Below, piece by piece: positions 55,682 through 64,000 of a stretch of DNA of 64,000 nt. The DNA is from Rhizobium leguminosarum bv. trifolii WSM2297. GTDB lineage: Bacteria > Pseudomonadota > Alphaproteobacteria > Rhizobiales > Rhizobiaceae. Position numbers and translations under genes: made by a program. The stretch's first letter is position 1. Every line of letters begins with the position of its first letter. The notes beneath the pieces were generated by a model. The model saw only the letters and a list, made by a program, of their open reading frames with translations, was not told the origin of the DNA and did no database searches. The DNA is taken from contig NZ_JH719395.1 in the NCBI RefSeq assembly GCF_000271845.1, positions 3,730,361 through 3,794,360 of the forward strand. Reading direction: 5' to 3'.

Positions 55682-56553
55682 TCTGCAGCCTCCCGGGCCA
55701 GCATCTCGCCGGCATGCCCTTGCGCGCGGCGGTCTTCGCAATGATCGGTGTCGGAGCAGACGAACATGCGCCCGCCCTTGTCGTCGAGGATGACCTCATC
55801 GAGGTAGACTTCCTCTGCGCCGCAAAGGGCGCAGGGCTTGCCGAAGCGCTGGATCTCGAAGGGATGGTCTTCAAAATCCAGGCTGACGACGTCGGTATAG
55901 GGCGGAACCGCATAGATGCGCTTCTCGCGTCCGGCGCCGAAGAGCTGCAGCGCATCCGACATGTGCATCTTCGGATTGTCGAATTTCGGCGTCGGCGAGG
56001 GATCCATGACATAGCGGCCATGAACCTTGACCGGGTAGGCATAGGTCGTGGCGATGCGGCCGTTGCGGGCGATATCCTCGTAGAGCTTCACATGCATGAG
56101 GCCGTATTCTTCGAGCGCGTGCATCTTGCGGGTCTCGGTCTCGCGCGGTTCGAGGAAGCGCAGCGGCTCGGGGATCGGCACCTGGTAGACGAGCACCTGG
56201 CCGACCTTAAGCTTTTCCTCCGGGATGCGGTGGCGCGTCTGGATGATCGTCGCCTCGCTCGTATGCGTGGTCACCGCGACATTGGCGACCTTCTGGAAGA
56301 AGGCGCGGATGGAGACGGCATTGGTGGTGTCGTCGGCACCCTGGTCGATGACCTTCAGCACGTCGTCCGGTCCGATGATCGAGGCCGTCACCTGCACGCC
56401 GCCGGTGCCCCAACCATAGGGCATCGGCATTTCGCGCGAAGCGAAAGGCACCTGATAGCCGGGAATGGCGATCGCCTTCAGGATGGCGCGGCGGATCATC
56501 CGCTTGGTCTGTTCGTCGAGATAGGCGAAGTTGTAGCTGGCCAGATCGCTCAT
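55678..56553 (-). CDS. phnJ: Alpha-D-ribose 1-methylphosphonate 5-phosphate C-P lyase PhnJ
   Basis: Radical SAM enzyme (291 aa from the ATG at 56553, MSDLASYNFAYLDEQTKRMI) that breaks the carbon-phosphorus bond. The Fe-S ligands are Cys241, Cys244 and Cys266, and the thiyl-radical cysteine is Cys272 (KPCALCGAEE and VCSDTDHCEDRRAQGHAGEM). These are the same numbers as in E. coli PhnJ, so the catalytic set is complete. Other conserved parts are MPYGWGTGGVQVTASIIGPD and FDNPKMHMSDALQLFGAGRE. Coupled to phnI upstream and phnK downstream by 4-bp overlaps. Confidence 0.98.
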   Translation of the reverse strand: MSDLASYNFAYLDEQTKRMIRRAILKAIAIPGYQVPFASREMPMPYGWGTGGVQVTASIIGPDDVLKVIDQGADDTTNAVSIRAFFQKVANVAVTTHTSEATIIQTRHRIPEEKLKVGQVLVYQVPIPEPLRFLEPRETETRKMHALEEYGLMHVKLYEDIARNGRIATTYAYPVKVHGRYVMDPSPTPKFDNPKMHMSDALQLFGAGREKRIYAVPPYTDVVSLDFEDHPFEIQRFGKPCALCGAEEVYLDEVILDDKGGRMFVCSDTDHCEDRRAQGHAGEMLAREAAE

Positions 56554-57656
56554 TCGGCGGCTTCCTTCATGTCTTCGCCACCGTTTCGGGCGGCTTCGAA
56601 TTCGCGGCGCATGCGGCGGACGAGATCGAGTTCGGCCTGGAAGTCCACATAATGCGGAAGCTTCAGGTGCTCGACGAAACCGGTCGCCTGGACGTTGTCG
56701 GAGTGCGAGATGACGAATTCCTCGTCCTGGGCCGGCGCGGTAATGTCTTCGCCGAGTTCTTCCGCGCGAAGCGCCCGGTCGACCAGTGACATTGCCATTG
56801 CCTTGCGCTCGCTCTGGCCGAAGACCAGGCCGTAACCGCGGGTAAATTGCGGCGGCGCCTTGGCCGAACCCTTGAACTGGTTGACCATCTGGCACTCGGT
56901 AATCTGGATCGTGCCGAGCGAGACGGCGAAACCGAGTTCCGGCACGTCGAATTCCACCTCGACCTCGCCGATGCGGATCTCACCGGTGAAGGGGTGGTTG
57001 CGGCCGTAGCCGCGCTGAGTGGAATAACCGAGCGCCAGCAGGAAGCCTTCGTCGCCGCGGGCAAGCGCCTGCAGGCGCAAATCGCGGCTCATCGAGAATT
57101 CCATCGGCTCGCGGGTCAGATCGCCGATTTCGTGATCTTCAGGCATGTCGCCGTCGGCCTCGATCAGGCCCTCCTCGCCGAGGATCTCGGAGACACGCAT
57201 GACGCGGCCGGTCTCGGCCTCACGCCGGGCGGGTTCCTCGATCGCTTCGTCGTGAAGCAACGAGGGATCGAGCAGCCGGTGGGTATAGTCGAAGGTCGGG
57301 CCGAGCAGCTGGCCGCCCGGCAGGTCCTTATAGGTCGCCGAGATGCGGCGTTCGATCGTCATAGCGGCCGTGTCGAGCGGCTTGGAATAGCCGAAACGCG
57401 GCAGCGTCGTGCGGTAGGCGCGCAGCAGGAAGATCGCCTCGATCATGTCGCCGCGCGACTGGCGGACGGCCAGCGCTGCGAGCCTGCGGTCGAAAAGCGA
57501 GGCCTCGGCCATGACGCGGTCGACGGCGAGCGCCAGTTGCGCCACGATCTGGTCGATGCCGATCGCCGGCAGCGACCGGTCGCCGCGGCGGCGGTCGGCA
57601 AGCAGGCGGTGAGCATTGGCGATGGCGGCCTCGCCACCTTTGACGGCAACATACAT
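56550..57656 (-). CDS. phnI: C-P lyase complex subunit PhnI
   Basis: 368 aa. Catalytic subunit of the nucleosidase/ribosyl transferase step, in which phosphonate displaces adenine from ATP. It starts MYVAVKGGEAAIANAHRLLA and contains AVRQSRGDMIEAIFLLRAYR, TFDYTHRLLDPSLLHDEAIE, TREPMEFSMSRDLRLQALAR and FAVSLGTIQITECQMVNQFK, then VEHLKLPHYVDFQAELDLVR. Length matches the family. It is 4 bp after phnH and overlaps phnJ by 4 bp. Confidence 0.97.
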   Translation of the reverse strand: MYVAVKGGEAAIANAHRLLADRRRGDRSLPAIGIDQIVAQLALAVDRVMAEASLFDRRLAALAVRQSRGDMIEAIFLLRAYRTTLPRFGYSKPLDTAAMTIERRISATYKDLPGGQLLGPTFDYTHRLLDPSLLHDEAIEEPARREAETGRVMRVSEILGEEGLIEADGDMPEDHEIGDLTREPMEFSMSRDLRLQALARGDEGFLLALGYSTQRGYGRNHPFTGEIRIGEVEVEFDVPELGFAVSLGTIQITECQMVNQFKGSAKAPPQFTRGYGLVFGQSERKAMAMSLVDRALRAEELGEDITAPAQDEEFVISHSDNVQATGFVEHLKLPHYVDFQAELDLVRRMRREFEAARNGGEDMKEAAE

Positions 57657-57660
57657 GAGC

Positions 57661-58269
57661 TCAGATCTCCGTTGCTGTGATCTTGGTGGTACGCGGCAGG
57701 CAGAGGAAGCGCTTGCCCGCCGCCAGCACGATGTCGATGCCGCGCGGGAACAGCGCGCGGTTCTCGGTCCACAGCCGCAGAAAGGTTTCCGGCAGGCCGA
57801 CAGGCGCGATCTCGGTCACGCTCTGAATGCCGGGACCCATCAGCGCCAGTCTGCGCCCGCCCTCGAGTTCGGCGAGTTCGATGATGAGCGTCGTCGAGCG
57901 GTCGGGATATTCCTGTGTGCCTGATGCAAAGAGGCCGAAGGGGCAAAGTGCGGTGCCGGCTTCGGTGAAGGCGAAACGCGCCTCGGCCTTTTCGGTGGTC
58001 AGCGGCGCGCCGGTGTGGAAGCCGAGCCACTCCGGCACGGCGGATTTCGCCAGTCCCTGGGAAAGCCAGACAGATGTGTCGTGGTCGCAAAGCGTCAGCG
58101 CGATCGTGCCGGCGGCGATGCCGAGCGGCGCCGGCGGCGCGATATCGGGCTGAACGGTCTGGATCGTGCCGGGACGGGACATGCCGTCCATCAGCATCTT
58201 AAAGACGCTCTGGGCATGGAAGACCGGCTGGGCAAAGCCGCCGGTCAGGGCTTCGGTCTTCATGCCCAT
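57661..58269 (-). CDS. phnH: C-P lyase complex subunit PhnH
   Basis: 202 aa core subunit that pairs with PhnG, PhnI and PhnJ. It starts MGMKTEALTGGFAQPVFHAQ and has SVFKMLMDGMSRPGTIQTVQ, GIAAGTIALTLCDHDTSVWL, LFASGTQEYPDRSTTLIIEL and LMGPGIQSVTEIAPVGLPET. The ATG shares one base with the phnG stop (TGATG). It is non-enzymatic by itself in E. coli, dimerises, and shares a distant fold with PLP enzymes without their residues. Confidence 0.96.
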   Translation of the reverse strand: MGMKTEALTGGFAQPVFHAQSVFKMLMDGMSRPGTIQTVQPDIAPPAPLGIAAGTIALTLCDHDTSVWLSQGLAKSAVPEWLGFHTGAPLTTEKAEARFAFTEAGTALCPFGLFASGTQEYPDRSTTLIIELAELEGGRRLALMGPGIQSVTEIAPVGLPETFLRLWTENRALFPRGIDIVLAAGKRFLCLPRTTKITATEI

Positions 58270-58745
58270 CAGTTGTCCCCCCGCACCATGGTGAAGAAAT
58301 CGACACGGGTCGCCGCCGTCTCGTCGGCCTTGCGGCGTTCGGTCGTGGCGATCCGCTCAGCGATCGGCAAAAGCAGCGCCTTTTCGACGAAATCCTTCGT
58401 CGCATCCTCCTGCCAGAGCGCGTCGAAGATCGCCGCAAGCCGGGCCTTCTCACGGTCGGTGCCGAGCGCCTGCGCATGGCCGATCGAGCCGGAATCGAGC
58501 CGGACGGTTGCCCGCGTCATCGTCACCTCGCCGAGATTGAAGGGCGCGCCGCCGCCGCCGATGCGGCCGCGGACCATCACCAATCCAGTCTCCGGTCCGC
58601 GCACCGGATGCGCCGCAGGCTTTTGCGGCAACGCATCCCAGGCTGCCTGGAGTTCGCTGCGTTCCGCGCGCGCCAGCAGATCGGCGGCGCGTTTGCGCCC
58701 GGATGCCGTCTGTGACGCAGCGTCTTTCCTGTCCGCTGAGATCAT
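58269..58745 (-). CDS. phnG: C-P lyase complex subunit PhnG
   Basis: 158 aa from the ATG at 58745, which has GGGGAAAG about 7 nt upstream; an earlier in-frame start at 58781 would fall in the palindromic operator. It has LLARAERSELQAAWDALPQK, PVRGPETGLVMVRGRIGGGG, APFNLGEVTMTRATVRLDSG and SIGHAQALGTDREKARLAAI, all PhnG-typical. First gene of the phnGHIJKL block; phnF is divergent 119 bp away. Confidence 0.96.
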   Translation of the reverse strand: MISADRKDAASQTASGRKRAADLLARAERSELQAAWDALPQKPAAHPVRGPETGLVMVRGRIGGGGAPFNLGEVTMTRATVRLDSGSIGHAQALGTDREKARLAAIFDALWQEDATKDFVEKALLLPIAERIATTERRKADETAATRVDFFTMVRGDN

Positions 58746-58762
58746 TGCCGCTTTCCCCAAAA

Positions 58763-58780
58763 TGTCTATTGATATAGACA
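58763..58780. promoter_or_regulatory. Candidate PhnF operator (perfect palindrome)
   Basis: TGTCTAT-TGAT-ATAGACA is a perfect 18-bp inverted repeat between phnG and the divergent phnF gene, 18 bp upstream of the phnG start. GTCTA/TAGAC half-sites are typical of GntR/HutC-type PhnF operators. A further ATACAAGCTAT-like element adjoins it at about 58784-58794. Repression of phnG and perhaps phnF is likely. Confidence 0.65.
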
Positions 58781-58814
58781 ACTATACAAGCTATCTTTAG
58801 TCCTAAATCGATGT

Positions 58815-58833
58815 CGTGACAAGCGTATGACGT
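58815..58833 (-). promoter_or_regulatory. Pho-box-like repeat before the phnG promoter region
   Basis: On the minus strand CGTCAT-ACGCT-TGTCAC gives two TGTCA/CGTCA units exactly 11 bp apart, the spacing of PhoB sites (CTGTCAT-N4-CTGTCAT). It lies about 70-90 bp upstream of phnG in the right orientation. With the palindrome at 58763-58780 it suggests joint control by phosphate starvation (PhoB) and PhnF. Confidence 0.45.
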
Positions 58834-58864
58834 CGTCGGGTTGAAATGACGGGGCAAGGGCGGA

Positions 58865-59602
58865 ATGGCAGGATTGAAACAGGTGCAAAGGCAGACCGGC
58901 GTAGCGCTCTGGCGCCAGATCGCCGACCGGATTCGCGAGTCGATCAGTACCGGAACCTATGATGAAACGGGAATGATGCCGCCGGAAACGGTCCTGGCGC
59001 TGCAATTCGGCGTCAACAGGCATACTGTGCGCAGCGCTTTGGCGGCCCTGGCGCAGGAAGGCATCGTCCGTGCGGTACAAGGTCGCGGCACACTGATCGA
59101 GCGCAAGGAGCGGCTGAATTTCCCGATCACCCGGCGCACACGTTTTACCGCCGGCATCGGCGATCAGGCGCGCGAGATGCGCGGCCTTCTACTTCACGAT
59201 GTCACGGAGGAGGCGAGCGCGGAGGTGGCCCGCTGGCTGGGCCTGAAGCAGGGGGAAAAGGTGATCCGCCTGGAAACATTGCGCCATGCCGACAAGCGGC
59301 CGGTTTCAAAGGCGACCAGCTGGTTTCCTGCGAAGCGCTTCACCGGGATCGGCGAGGCCTACCGCAAGCGCGAATCGATTACCAAGGCCTTTGCCGACCT
59401 TGGCCTGTCGGACTATGTCCGCGCGACGACCGAGGTGACGGCCGCGCATGCGAGTGCAGCCGATATGGCCGATCTCGAACTCACCCCCGGCGCCATCCTG
59501 CTGATCGCCAAGGCGATGAATACCGATCTCGACGGCGTACCGGTGCAATATTCGATCAGCCGCTTCGCGGCCGACCGGGTGCAGTTCACGATCGAGAATT
59601 GA
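58865..59602 (+). CDS. phnF: PhnF, GntR/HutC-family repressor of the phn genes
   Basis: Regulator of 245 aa. The N-terminal winged HTH has LWRQIADRIRESISTGTYDE, MPPETVLALQFGVNRHTVRS and ALAALAQEGIVRAVQGRGTL. The C-terminal UTRA ligand domain has LNFPITRRTRFTAGIGDQAR, EVARWLGLKQGEKVIRLETL, and AADMADLELTPGAILLIAKA with GVPVQYSISRFAADRVQF. Divergent from phnG, with a perfect palindrome in between. The ligand is probably a phosphonate or phosphate ester, but it is not defined by the sequence. Confidence 0.94.
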   Translation: MAGLKQVQRQTGVALWRQIADRIRESISTGTYDETGMMPPETVLALQFGVNRHTVRSALAALAQEGIVRAVQGRGTLIERKERLNFPITRRTRFTAGIGDQAREMRGLLLHDVTEEASAEVARWLGLKQGEKVIRLETLRHADKRPVSKATSWFPAKRFTGIGEAYRKRESITKAFADLGLSDYVRATTEVTAAHASAADMADLELTPGAILLIAKAMNTDLDGVPVQYSISRFAADRVQFTIEN

Positions 59603-59605
59603 GAT

Positions 59606-59629
59606 GTGCCAGCCGCTTCCGGCTGGCAC
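59606..59629. terminator. Hairpin between convergent phnF and gpmA
   Basis: Perfect 10-bp stem GTGCCAGCCG-CTTC-CGGCTGGCAC, 3 bp after the phnF stop and 12 bp after the gpmA stop on the other strand. There is no T-tract; probably a shared bidirectional 3'-end structure. Confidence 0.6.
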
Positions 59630-59641
59630 GGGCAACTTGTT

Positions 59642-60277
59642 TCAATGCGCGCCGGACATGTCGCCGAGCACTTCCTTGGAGGCGACGGTGGAATCCGCCT
59701 TCAGCGTGTAGACCATCGGCACGCCGGTGGCGAGATTGAGGGCAAGCACGCCTTCCTTGCTCAGCTTGTCGAGGACCATGACAAGCGAGCGCAGCGAATT
59801 GCCGTGTGCGGCAACCAGCACCTTCTCGCCCCTCAGCACGCGCGGAAGGATTTCGGTGAGGTAGTAGGGCCAGACGCGGGCGCCGGTGTCGCGCAGGCTT
59901 TCGCCGCCCGGAGGCGGCACGTCATAGGAACGGCGCCAGATATGCACCTGTTCCTCACCCCATTTGGCGCGCGCATCGTCCTTGTTGAGGCCGGAGAGAT
60001 CGCCGTAGTCGCGCTCGTTCAGCGCCTGGTCGCGGATCGTCTCGAGATCGGGCTGGCCGACCTTGTCGAGGATGAGCTTCAGCGTGTGCTGCGCGCGCAC
60101 CAGCACCGAGGTGTAGGCGACATCGAATTTGATCCCGTATTCGGCGAGCGCCTTACCGCCGGCATTGGCTTCCTCGATGCCGAGCGCCGTCAGATCGGGA
60201 TCCTTCCAGCCGGTGAAGAGATTCTTCAGGTTCCAGTCACTCTGGCCGTGGCGAACGAGGACGAGGGTACCGCTCAT
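59642..60277 (-). CDS. gpmA: 2,3-bisphosphoglycerate-dependent phosphoglycerate mutase
   Basis: Glycolytic/gluconeogenic enzyme (211 aa) interconverting 3- and 2-phosphoglycerate. The catalytic phosphohistidine motif is [20 protein letters not shown]. Further motifs are [60 protein letters not shown] and the second His in [20 protein letters not shown]. It is the short form of the family, as is usual in alphaproteobacteria. GGAGG precedes the ATG at 60277. It lies 27 bp after dapB. Confidence 0.97.
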   Translation of the reverse strand: MSGTLVLVRHGQSDWNLKNLFTGWKDPDLTALGIEEANAGGKALAEYGIKFDVAYTSVLVRAQHTLKLILDKVGQPDLETIRDQALNERDYGDLSGLNKDDARAKWGEEQVHIWRRSYDVPPPGGESLRDTGARVWPYYLTEILPRVLRGEKVLVAAHGNSLRSLVMVLDKLSKEGVLALNLATGVPMVYTLKADSTVASKEVLGDMSGAH

Positions 60278-60304
60278 GAATTAGCCTCCGAAATATCGTT
60301 ATTG

Positions 60305-61123
60305 CTAGGAAAGCCCGAGCACGTCGAGCATGGAATAGAGACCCGGCTTCTTGTCGCGCGCCCAGAGGGCCGCCTTGATGCCGCCGCGCGCAAAGATCGA
60401 GCGGTCGGCGGCGCTATGCGACAGGGTGACGATTTCGCCTTCTCCGGCGAAGAGCACCGAATGCTCGCCGATGACGGAGCCGCCGCGCAACGTTGCAAAG
60501 CCGATCGTGCCGGCCTCGCGGGCGCCGGTATGGCCGTCGCGCACCCGGACCGATTTCGAGGTCAAATCGATGCCGCGCCCCTTTGCTGCGGCCTCGCCGA
60601 GGAGTAGGGCGGTGCCGGACGGCGCATCCACCTTGTGTTTGTGGTGCATTTCCAGGATCTCGATATCCCAATCGGCCGGCTCGAGCGCACGCGCCGCCTG
60701 CTGGGTCAACACGCTGAGCAGATTGACCCCAAGGCTCATATTGCCTGATTTGACGATGCGGGCATGGCGGGTGGCGGCCGCAATCTTGGCATCGTCGTCG
60801 GCCGAACAGCCCGTCGTGCCGACGACATGGACGATGCGGGCCTGCGCGGCGAGGCCGGAGAATTCAACCGTCGCGGCGGGCGAGGTGAAGTCGAGCACGC
60901 CTTCGGCATGCAGAAAGGCATTGAGCGGATCGTCGCCGATGATGATACCGGTCGGGCCGAGGCCGGCAATCTCGCCGGCATCCTTGCCGATGAAGGGCGA
61001 GCCGCTGCGCTCGACCGCGGCATGCAGCGTCGCGCCCTCGATGGAATGGATGAGCCTGATCAGCGTCTGGCCCATGCGCCCGGCTGCGCCAACCACCACC
61101 AGTTTCATCGCAGCATCGCTCAT
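60305..61123 (-). CDS. dapB: 4-hydroxy-tetrahydrodipicolinate reductase
   Basis: NAD(P)H-dependent enzyme (272 aa) in lysine/meso-diaminopimelate synthesis. The Rossmann motif is [40 protein letters not shown] and [20 protein letters not shown] follow. The substrate and catalytic His segment is [20 protein letters not shown], followed by [20 protein letters not shown]. Full length. Followed by gpmA at 27 bp; the ABC exporter gene lies 15 bp upstream on the same strand. Confidence 0.97.
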   Translation of the reverse strand: MSDAAMKLVVVGAAGRMGQTLIRLIHSIEGATLHAAVERSGSPFIGKDAGEIAGLGPTGIIIGDDPLNAFLHAEGVLDFTSPAATVEFSGLAAQARIVHVVGTTGCSADDDAKIAAATRHARIVKSGNMSLGVNLLSVLTQQAARALEPADWDIEILEMHHKHKVDAPSGTALLLGEAAAKGRGIDLTSKSVRVRDGHTGAREAGTIGFATLRGGSVIGEHSVLFAGEGEIVTLSHSAADRSIFARGGIKAALWARDKKPGLYSMLDVLGLS

Positions 61124-61138
61124 CTCGGTCTCACCAGG

Positions 61139-62926
61139 TCAGTTTGAATCGGAGGCCGAAGGCCTCTGCAGATTGTTGAGGCGAGCGTAAAGACCGTCGC
61201 TGACCTTCGCAAGCGTCTCGTGATTGCCTTCCTCGACGACGCGGCCCTGCTGCATGACGACGATCTTGTCGGCGCGCACCACGGTCGAAAGCCGGTGGGC
61301 GATGACGACGACGGTGCGTCCGGTCATCGCCTCGTCGAGCGCCTTCTGCACGGCGGCTTCGGATTCGGTATCGAGAGCCGAGGTCGCCTCGTCGAGCAGC
61401 AGGATCGGCGCATTGCGTACCAGCGCACGCGCAATCGACAGCCGCTGGCGTTGACCGCCCGAAAGCGTCACGCCGTTTTCGCCGACCGGCGTGTCGTAAC
61501 CCTGCGGCTGCGCTGCGATAAAGTCATGCGCATAGGCAAGCCGGGCCGCCTCTTCCACCTCTGCATCGGTCGCTTCCGGCCGGCCGTAGCGGATATTGTC
61601 GCGGATCGTGCCCTCGAACAGGTAAGGCTGCTGCGAGACATAGGCGAGCTGATGGCGCAGCGACTTCTTGGTAATGTGGGCGATATCCTGTCCGTCGATC
61701 AGAATTTCGCCCTCGCGCGGATCGTAAAAGCGGGGAATGAGGTTGATGACCGTCGATTTGCCGGCCCCCGAAGGACCGACCAGCGCCGTGGTCGCGCCGC
61801 CCTCGGCGATGAAGCTCACACCGCTGAGCACGCTCTCATTGCCGTAGCCGAAGGAAACATTGCGGAATTCGATCCTGGCTTGCGTCACCGTCAGCGGCTT
61901 TGCGTCCGGCAGGTCGCGCTGGCGTGGCTCCATGTCGAGCAATTCATAAATCATCCGCGCATTGACGACGGCACGCTCCATCTGCACCTGCAGGCGGGCA
62001 AGCCGGCGGGCCGGGTCATAGGCAAGCAGCAGCGCCGTGACGAAGGAGAAGAAGGCGCCCGGCGGCACATTGTAATAGATCGACCGGTAGGCGGCATAGG
62101 CAAGCACGCTGGCGACGGCAAAACCCGCGAAACTCTCGGTCAGCGGCGAGGTGCGTTCGGAAAGCCGGGCAATCCGGTTCGCCCTGTTTTCGGCGCCTTT
62201 GATCAGCTTGGTGACCTTGCGCTCCAATTCGTCTTCCATCGTGAAGGCTTTCACGATGGCGATGCCCTGGATCGTCTCCTGCATGGCGCCGAGAACGTGG
62301 CTGTTCAGATGCACCGCCTCGCGCGTCGCCGAGCGCAGCCGCTTGGAAACATAGCGCAGCGCGTAAAGCAGCGGCGGCGCCATGATGAACACCGCAAGGC
62401 TGAGCAGCGGATCCTGGAGGATCATCACGGCGAGCAGCGAGATGAAGGTCAGCAGATCGCGCACCGTCGAGGTGATCGTCAGGTTGAGCACATCGCGGAT
62501 GCCGCTGACGTTCTGGCTGACCTGCGCGGCGATATGGGCAGAGCGGGCTTCGCTGAAAAAGCCGACTGAAAGCGTCATCAGATGCGAATAGAGCCGGCGC
62601 TGGTAACGCGCGACGATATCGTTGCCGACCTTGGACAGCGCCACCGCCTGGCCGTAGCTCGCAAAACCGCGCAGCACGAAGGCAATGAAGATCGAAAGAC
62701 AGATGATCCAGACGACGTCGGCGCGCCGGTTGGCGAAGGCCTCGTCGATGATCGCCCGCATGATCCAGGCGGTAAATGCCGTCGAAAGCGCCACGACGAT
62801 CAGGCAGGCAATCGCAAAGACATAGCCCCAGAGATGGTCGCGGCCGTTTTCAGCGATGATGCGCTTCAGGATGCCGGTTACGGTATCGCTGCTGACGCTC
62901 TGCGTTCTGCTTTCCGCCGCTTCCAA
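61139..62926 (-). CDS. ABC exporter, fused membrane and ATPase domains (MsbA type)
   Basis: Half-transporter of 595 aa, probably starting at TTG 62926 with AGGA about 10 nt upstream. Six membrane helices span about 30-320 (HLWGYVFAIACLIVVALSTA, SKVGNDIVARYQRRLYSHLM). The nucleotide-binding domain has RIEFRNVSFGYGNESVLSGV, Walker A ALVGPSGAGKSTVINLIPRF, YVSQQPYLFEGTIRDNIRYG, the signature GVTLSGGQRQRLSIARALVR and Walker B ILLLDEATSALDTESEAAVQ, with the switch His in VVIAHRLSTVVRADK. It is MsbA-like, but the substrate (lipid A, peptide or drug) is not shown by sequence. Confidence 0.92.
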   Translation of the reverse strand: MEAAESRTQSVSSDTVTGILKRIIAENGRDHLWGYVFAIACLIVVALSTAFTAWIMRAIIDEAFANRRADVVWIICLSIFIAFVLRGFASYGQAVALSKVGNDIVARYQRRLYSHLMTLSVGFFSEARSAHIAAQVSQNVSGIRDVLNLTITSTVRDLLTFISLLAVMILQDPLLSLAVFIMAPPLLYALRYVSKRLRSATREAVHLNSHVLGAMQETIQGIAIVKAFTMEDELERKVTKLIKGAENRANRIARLSERTSPLTESFAGFAVASVLAYAAYRSIYYNVPPGAFFSFVTALLLAYDPARRLARLQVQMERAVVNARMIYELLDMEPRQRDLPDAKPLTVTQARIEFRNVSFGYGNESVLSGVSFIAEGGATTALVGPSGAGKSTVINLIPRFYDPREGEILIDGQDIAHITKKSLRHQLAYVSQQPYLFEGTIRDNIRYGRPEATDAEVEEAARLAYAHDFIAAQPQGYDTPVGENGVTLSGGQRQRLSIARALVRNAPILLLDEATSALDTESEAAVQKALDEAMTGRTVVVIAHRLSTVVRADKIVVMQQGRVVEEGNHETLAKVSDGLYARLNNLQRPSASDSN

Positions 62927-63027
62927 AAATCGGGTTTCCTGTCTCGCACCAAACGCGGCGCAGGGGGCGACGCGTACTTTTGCCGGCTCTATAAAGAGTT
63001 GGGATTGGTTTGGCTAGAGCGCCGGGG

Positions 63028-64000
63028 TCAGCGCCGCCAGCGGCGGCCTTCCGTCGAGACGCCGAAATTCGCCGGCATTCGCGCATAGGAGGAAAGCCCG
63101 GCAAGCGCTGCCAGCGGATGCGTCACCACATAGGTCGGGATGGTGCGAAGGAGGCCCGTATGCGGCGCCTTGTCCTCGAAGGCCAAGCGGAATTCCGGTC
63201 TCTTCAGCGCCGGCAGGATTTTCTGCGAGATGCCGCCGGAGAGATAGACGCCGCCGCGCGCCATGAACACCATCGCCATGTCGCCCGCCACGCGGCCGAG
63301 ATAGGTGGCAAACAGCGAGACCGTCTCGACGGCCGCCTTGTCGCTGCCGGCCAGCGCGTGCGAGGTGATGTCGGCCGGATCCTTCATCGTCGGCTGGATG
63401 CCGTCGACAATGCAGATGGCGTTGTAGAGGTTGACGAGGCCCCGGCCGCAGAGGATCTGCTCGGCGGAGACGCGGCCCTCGATCGTCTCGATATGCGGAA
63501 AGATTTGATAGTCGCGTTTGCTGCGCGGTCCGAGATCGACATGGCCGCCTTCGCCGGGAACCGGGATCCAAGTATGCTGGGCATGCACCAGCCCGCCGAC
63601 GCCGAGCCCGGTGCCCGGTCCGAGCACGACGCGGGAAGCGATCATGTCGCCGGTGGCGTCGCCGATGCGTTCGCGGTTCTCATCCGAAAGGGCGGCGACT
63701 GCGAGCGCCTGCGCCTCGAAATCGTTGACGACGAGCACGTCCTCCATGCCGAGGCCCTCGATCATCGTCTTTGGCCGCACCACCCAGTCGCAATTGGTCA
63801 GCGGGATCTCGTCGTCGTTGATCGGGCCGGCGACGGCAAGGATAGCCGAGCGCGGCTGCACGGCTGTTTTGTCAAGCACCCCTTGCTGGATCGCTTCGTC
63901 GATCGTGGCGAAATCTGCCGTGCGCACGTTCGGAAACTGCTTCGGCTCGGCATAGGCGTCGCTCAGGATGGAGAAACGGCCATTGGTGCCGCCGATATCG
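63028..64000 (-). CDS. glk: Glucokinase, 5' end beyond the window
   Basis: Phosphorylates glucose at the 6 position with ATP. The frame is open to the right edge, where the phosphate-1 motif [19 protein letters not shown] appears, so only the first few residues are missing. Other motifs are [20 protein letters not shown] (with the catalytic Asp region), [40 protein letters not shown], and [20 protein letters not shown]. An internal ATG at 63927 is too late to be the start. It belongs to the E. coli-type Glk family. The 101-bp gap to the ABC exporter gene holds no gene. Confidence 0.94.
   Translation of the reverse strand, partial: DIGGTNGRFSILSDAYAEPKQFPNVRTADFATIDEAIQQGVLDKTAVQPRSAILAVAGPINDDEIPLTNCDWVVRPKTMIEGLGMEDVLVVNDFEAQALAVAALSDENRERIGDATGDMIASRVVLGPGTGLGVGGLVHAQHTWIPVPGEGGHVDLGPRSKRDYQIFPHIETIEGRVSAEQILCGRGLVNLYNAICIVDGIQPTMKDPADITSHALAGSDKAAVETVSLFATYLGRVAGDMAMVFMARGGVYLSGGISQKILPALKRPEFRLAFEDKAPHTGLLRTIPTYVVTHPLAALAGLSSYARMPANFGVSTEGRRWRR

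Overview
The window looks like chromosomal core DNA of a fast-growing rhizobium (Rhizobium etli/leguminosarum type). The grounds are protein-level recognition, about 60% GC, rhizobial promoter shapes (CTTG..-N17-CTATAT), interspersed palindromic repeats of rhizobial type, and the gene order MarR - small RNA - polA, known for the alpha-r7 RNA of Sinorhizobium. No phage, IS element, CRISPR array, rRNA or tRNA gene was seen. This is assignment from memory, not from a search.

Layout. 1-7060: the translation/transcription operon rimP-nusA-ylxR-infB-rbfA-truB on the minus strand (truB cut by the left edge), with a promoter and an attenuator-like hairpin before rimP. 7174-14333: an MFS exporter, an acetyltransferase, a lytic transglycosylase whose 5' end meets an inverted palindromic repeat, recR, a MOSC protein, a YbaB protein and dnaX, followed by the 4.5S SRP RNA gene. 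14565-19829: a HIT protein, nudC, a WYL regulator with two palindromic operator-like sites around a small ORF and a glyoxalase-family gene, then pheA, kdsB and a membrane-anchored cytochrome c. 19899-31011: an AEC transporter, a small-RNA candidate, a PfkB sugar kinase, an SH3 protein, a 2-hydroxyacid dehydrogenase, the recF-moeB-GNAT operon, an XRE regulator and dnaK-dnaJ with a heat-shock-type promoter.

31151-45969: a class A penicillin-binding protein, an SH3/Arg-Asp-repeat protein, an M20 peptidase, an MHYT-PAS-GGDEF-EAL protein, a MarR regulator, polA and an FtsK translocase without membrane segments. The intergenic regions here are rich: two full CtrA-type boxes, three small-RNA candidates, and one copy of a dispersed palindromic repeat. 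46000-59602: a complete carbon-phosphorus lyase system. phnGHIJKL and a hexapeptide acetyltransferase, then phnCDE1E2, a DUF1045 2H phosphoesterase, phnM and phnN are all on the minus strand, with the repressor gene phnF divergent. Uptake (PhnCDE), triphosphate-ribosylation of the phosphonate (PhnGHIL), C-P bond cleavage (PhnJ) and conversion to PRPP (PhnM, probably the DUF1045 protein, PhnN) are all represented; phnP and phnO are absent. 59642-64000: gpmA, dapB, an MsbA-type ABC exporter and glk (cut by the right edge).

The most interesting items are in the RNA and regulatory layer. Two loci 14 kb apart share an identical 20-nt segment presented in a hairpin and each end in an intrinsic terminator. 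A three-hairpin candidate RNA shows C-rich loop sequence in every hairpin. The phnG-phnF intergenic region combines a perfect palindrome with a Pho-box-like repeat.
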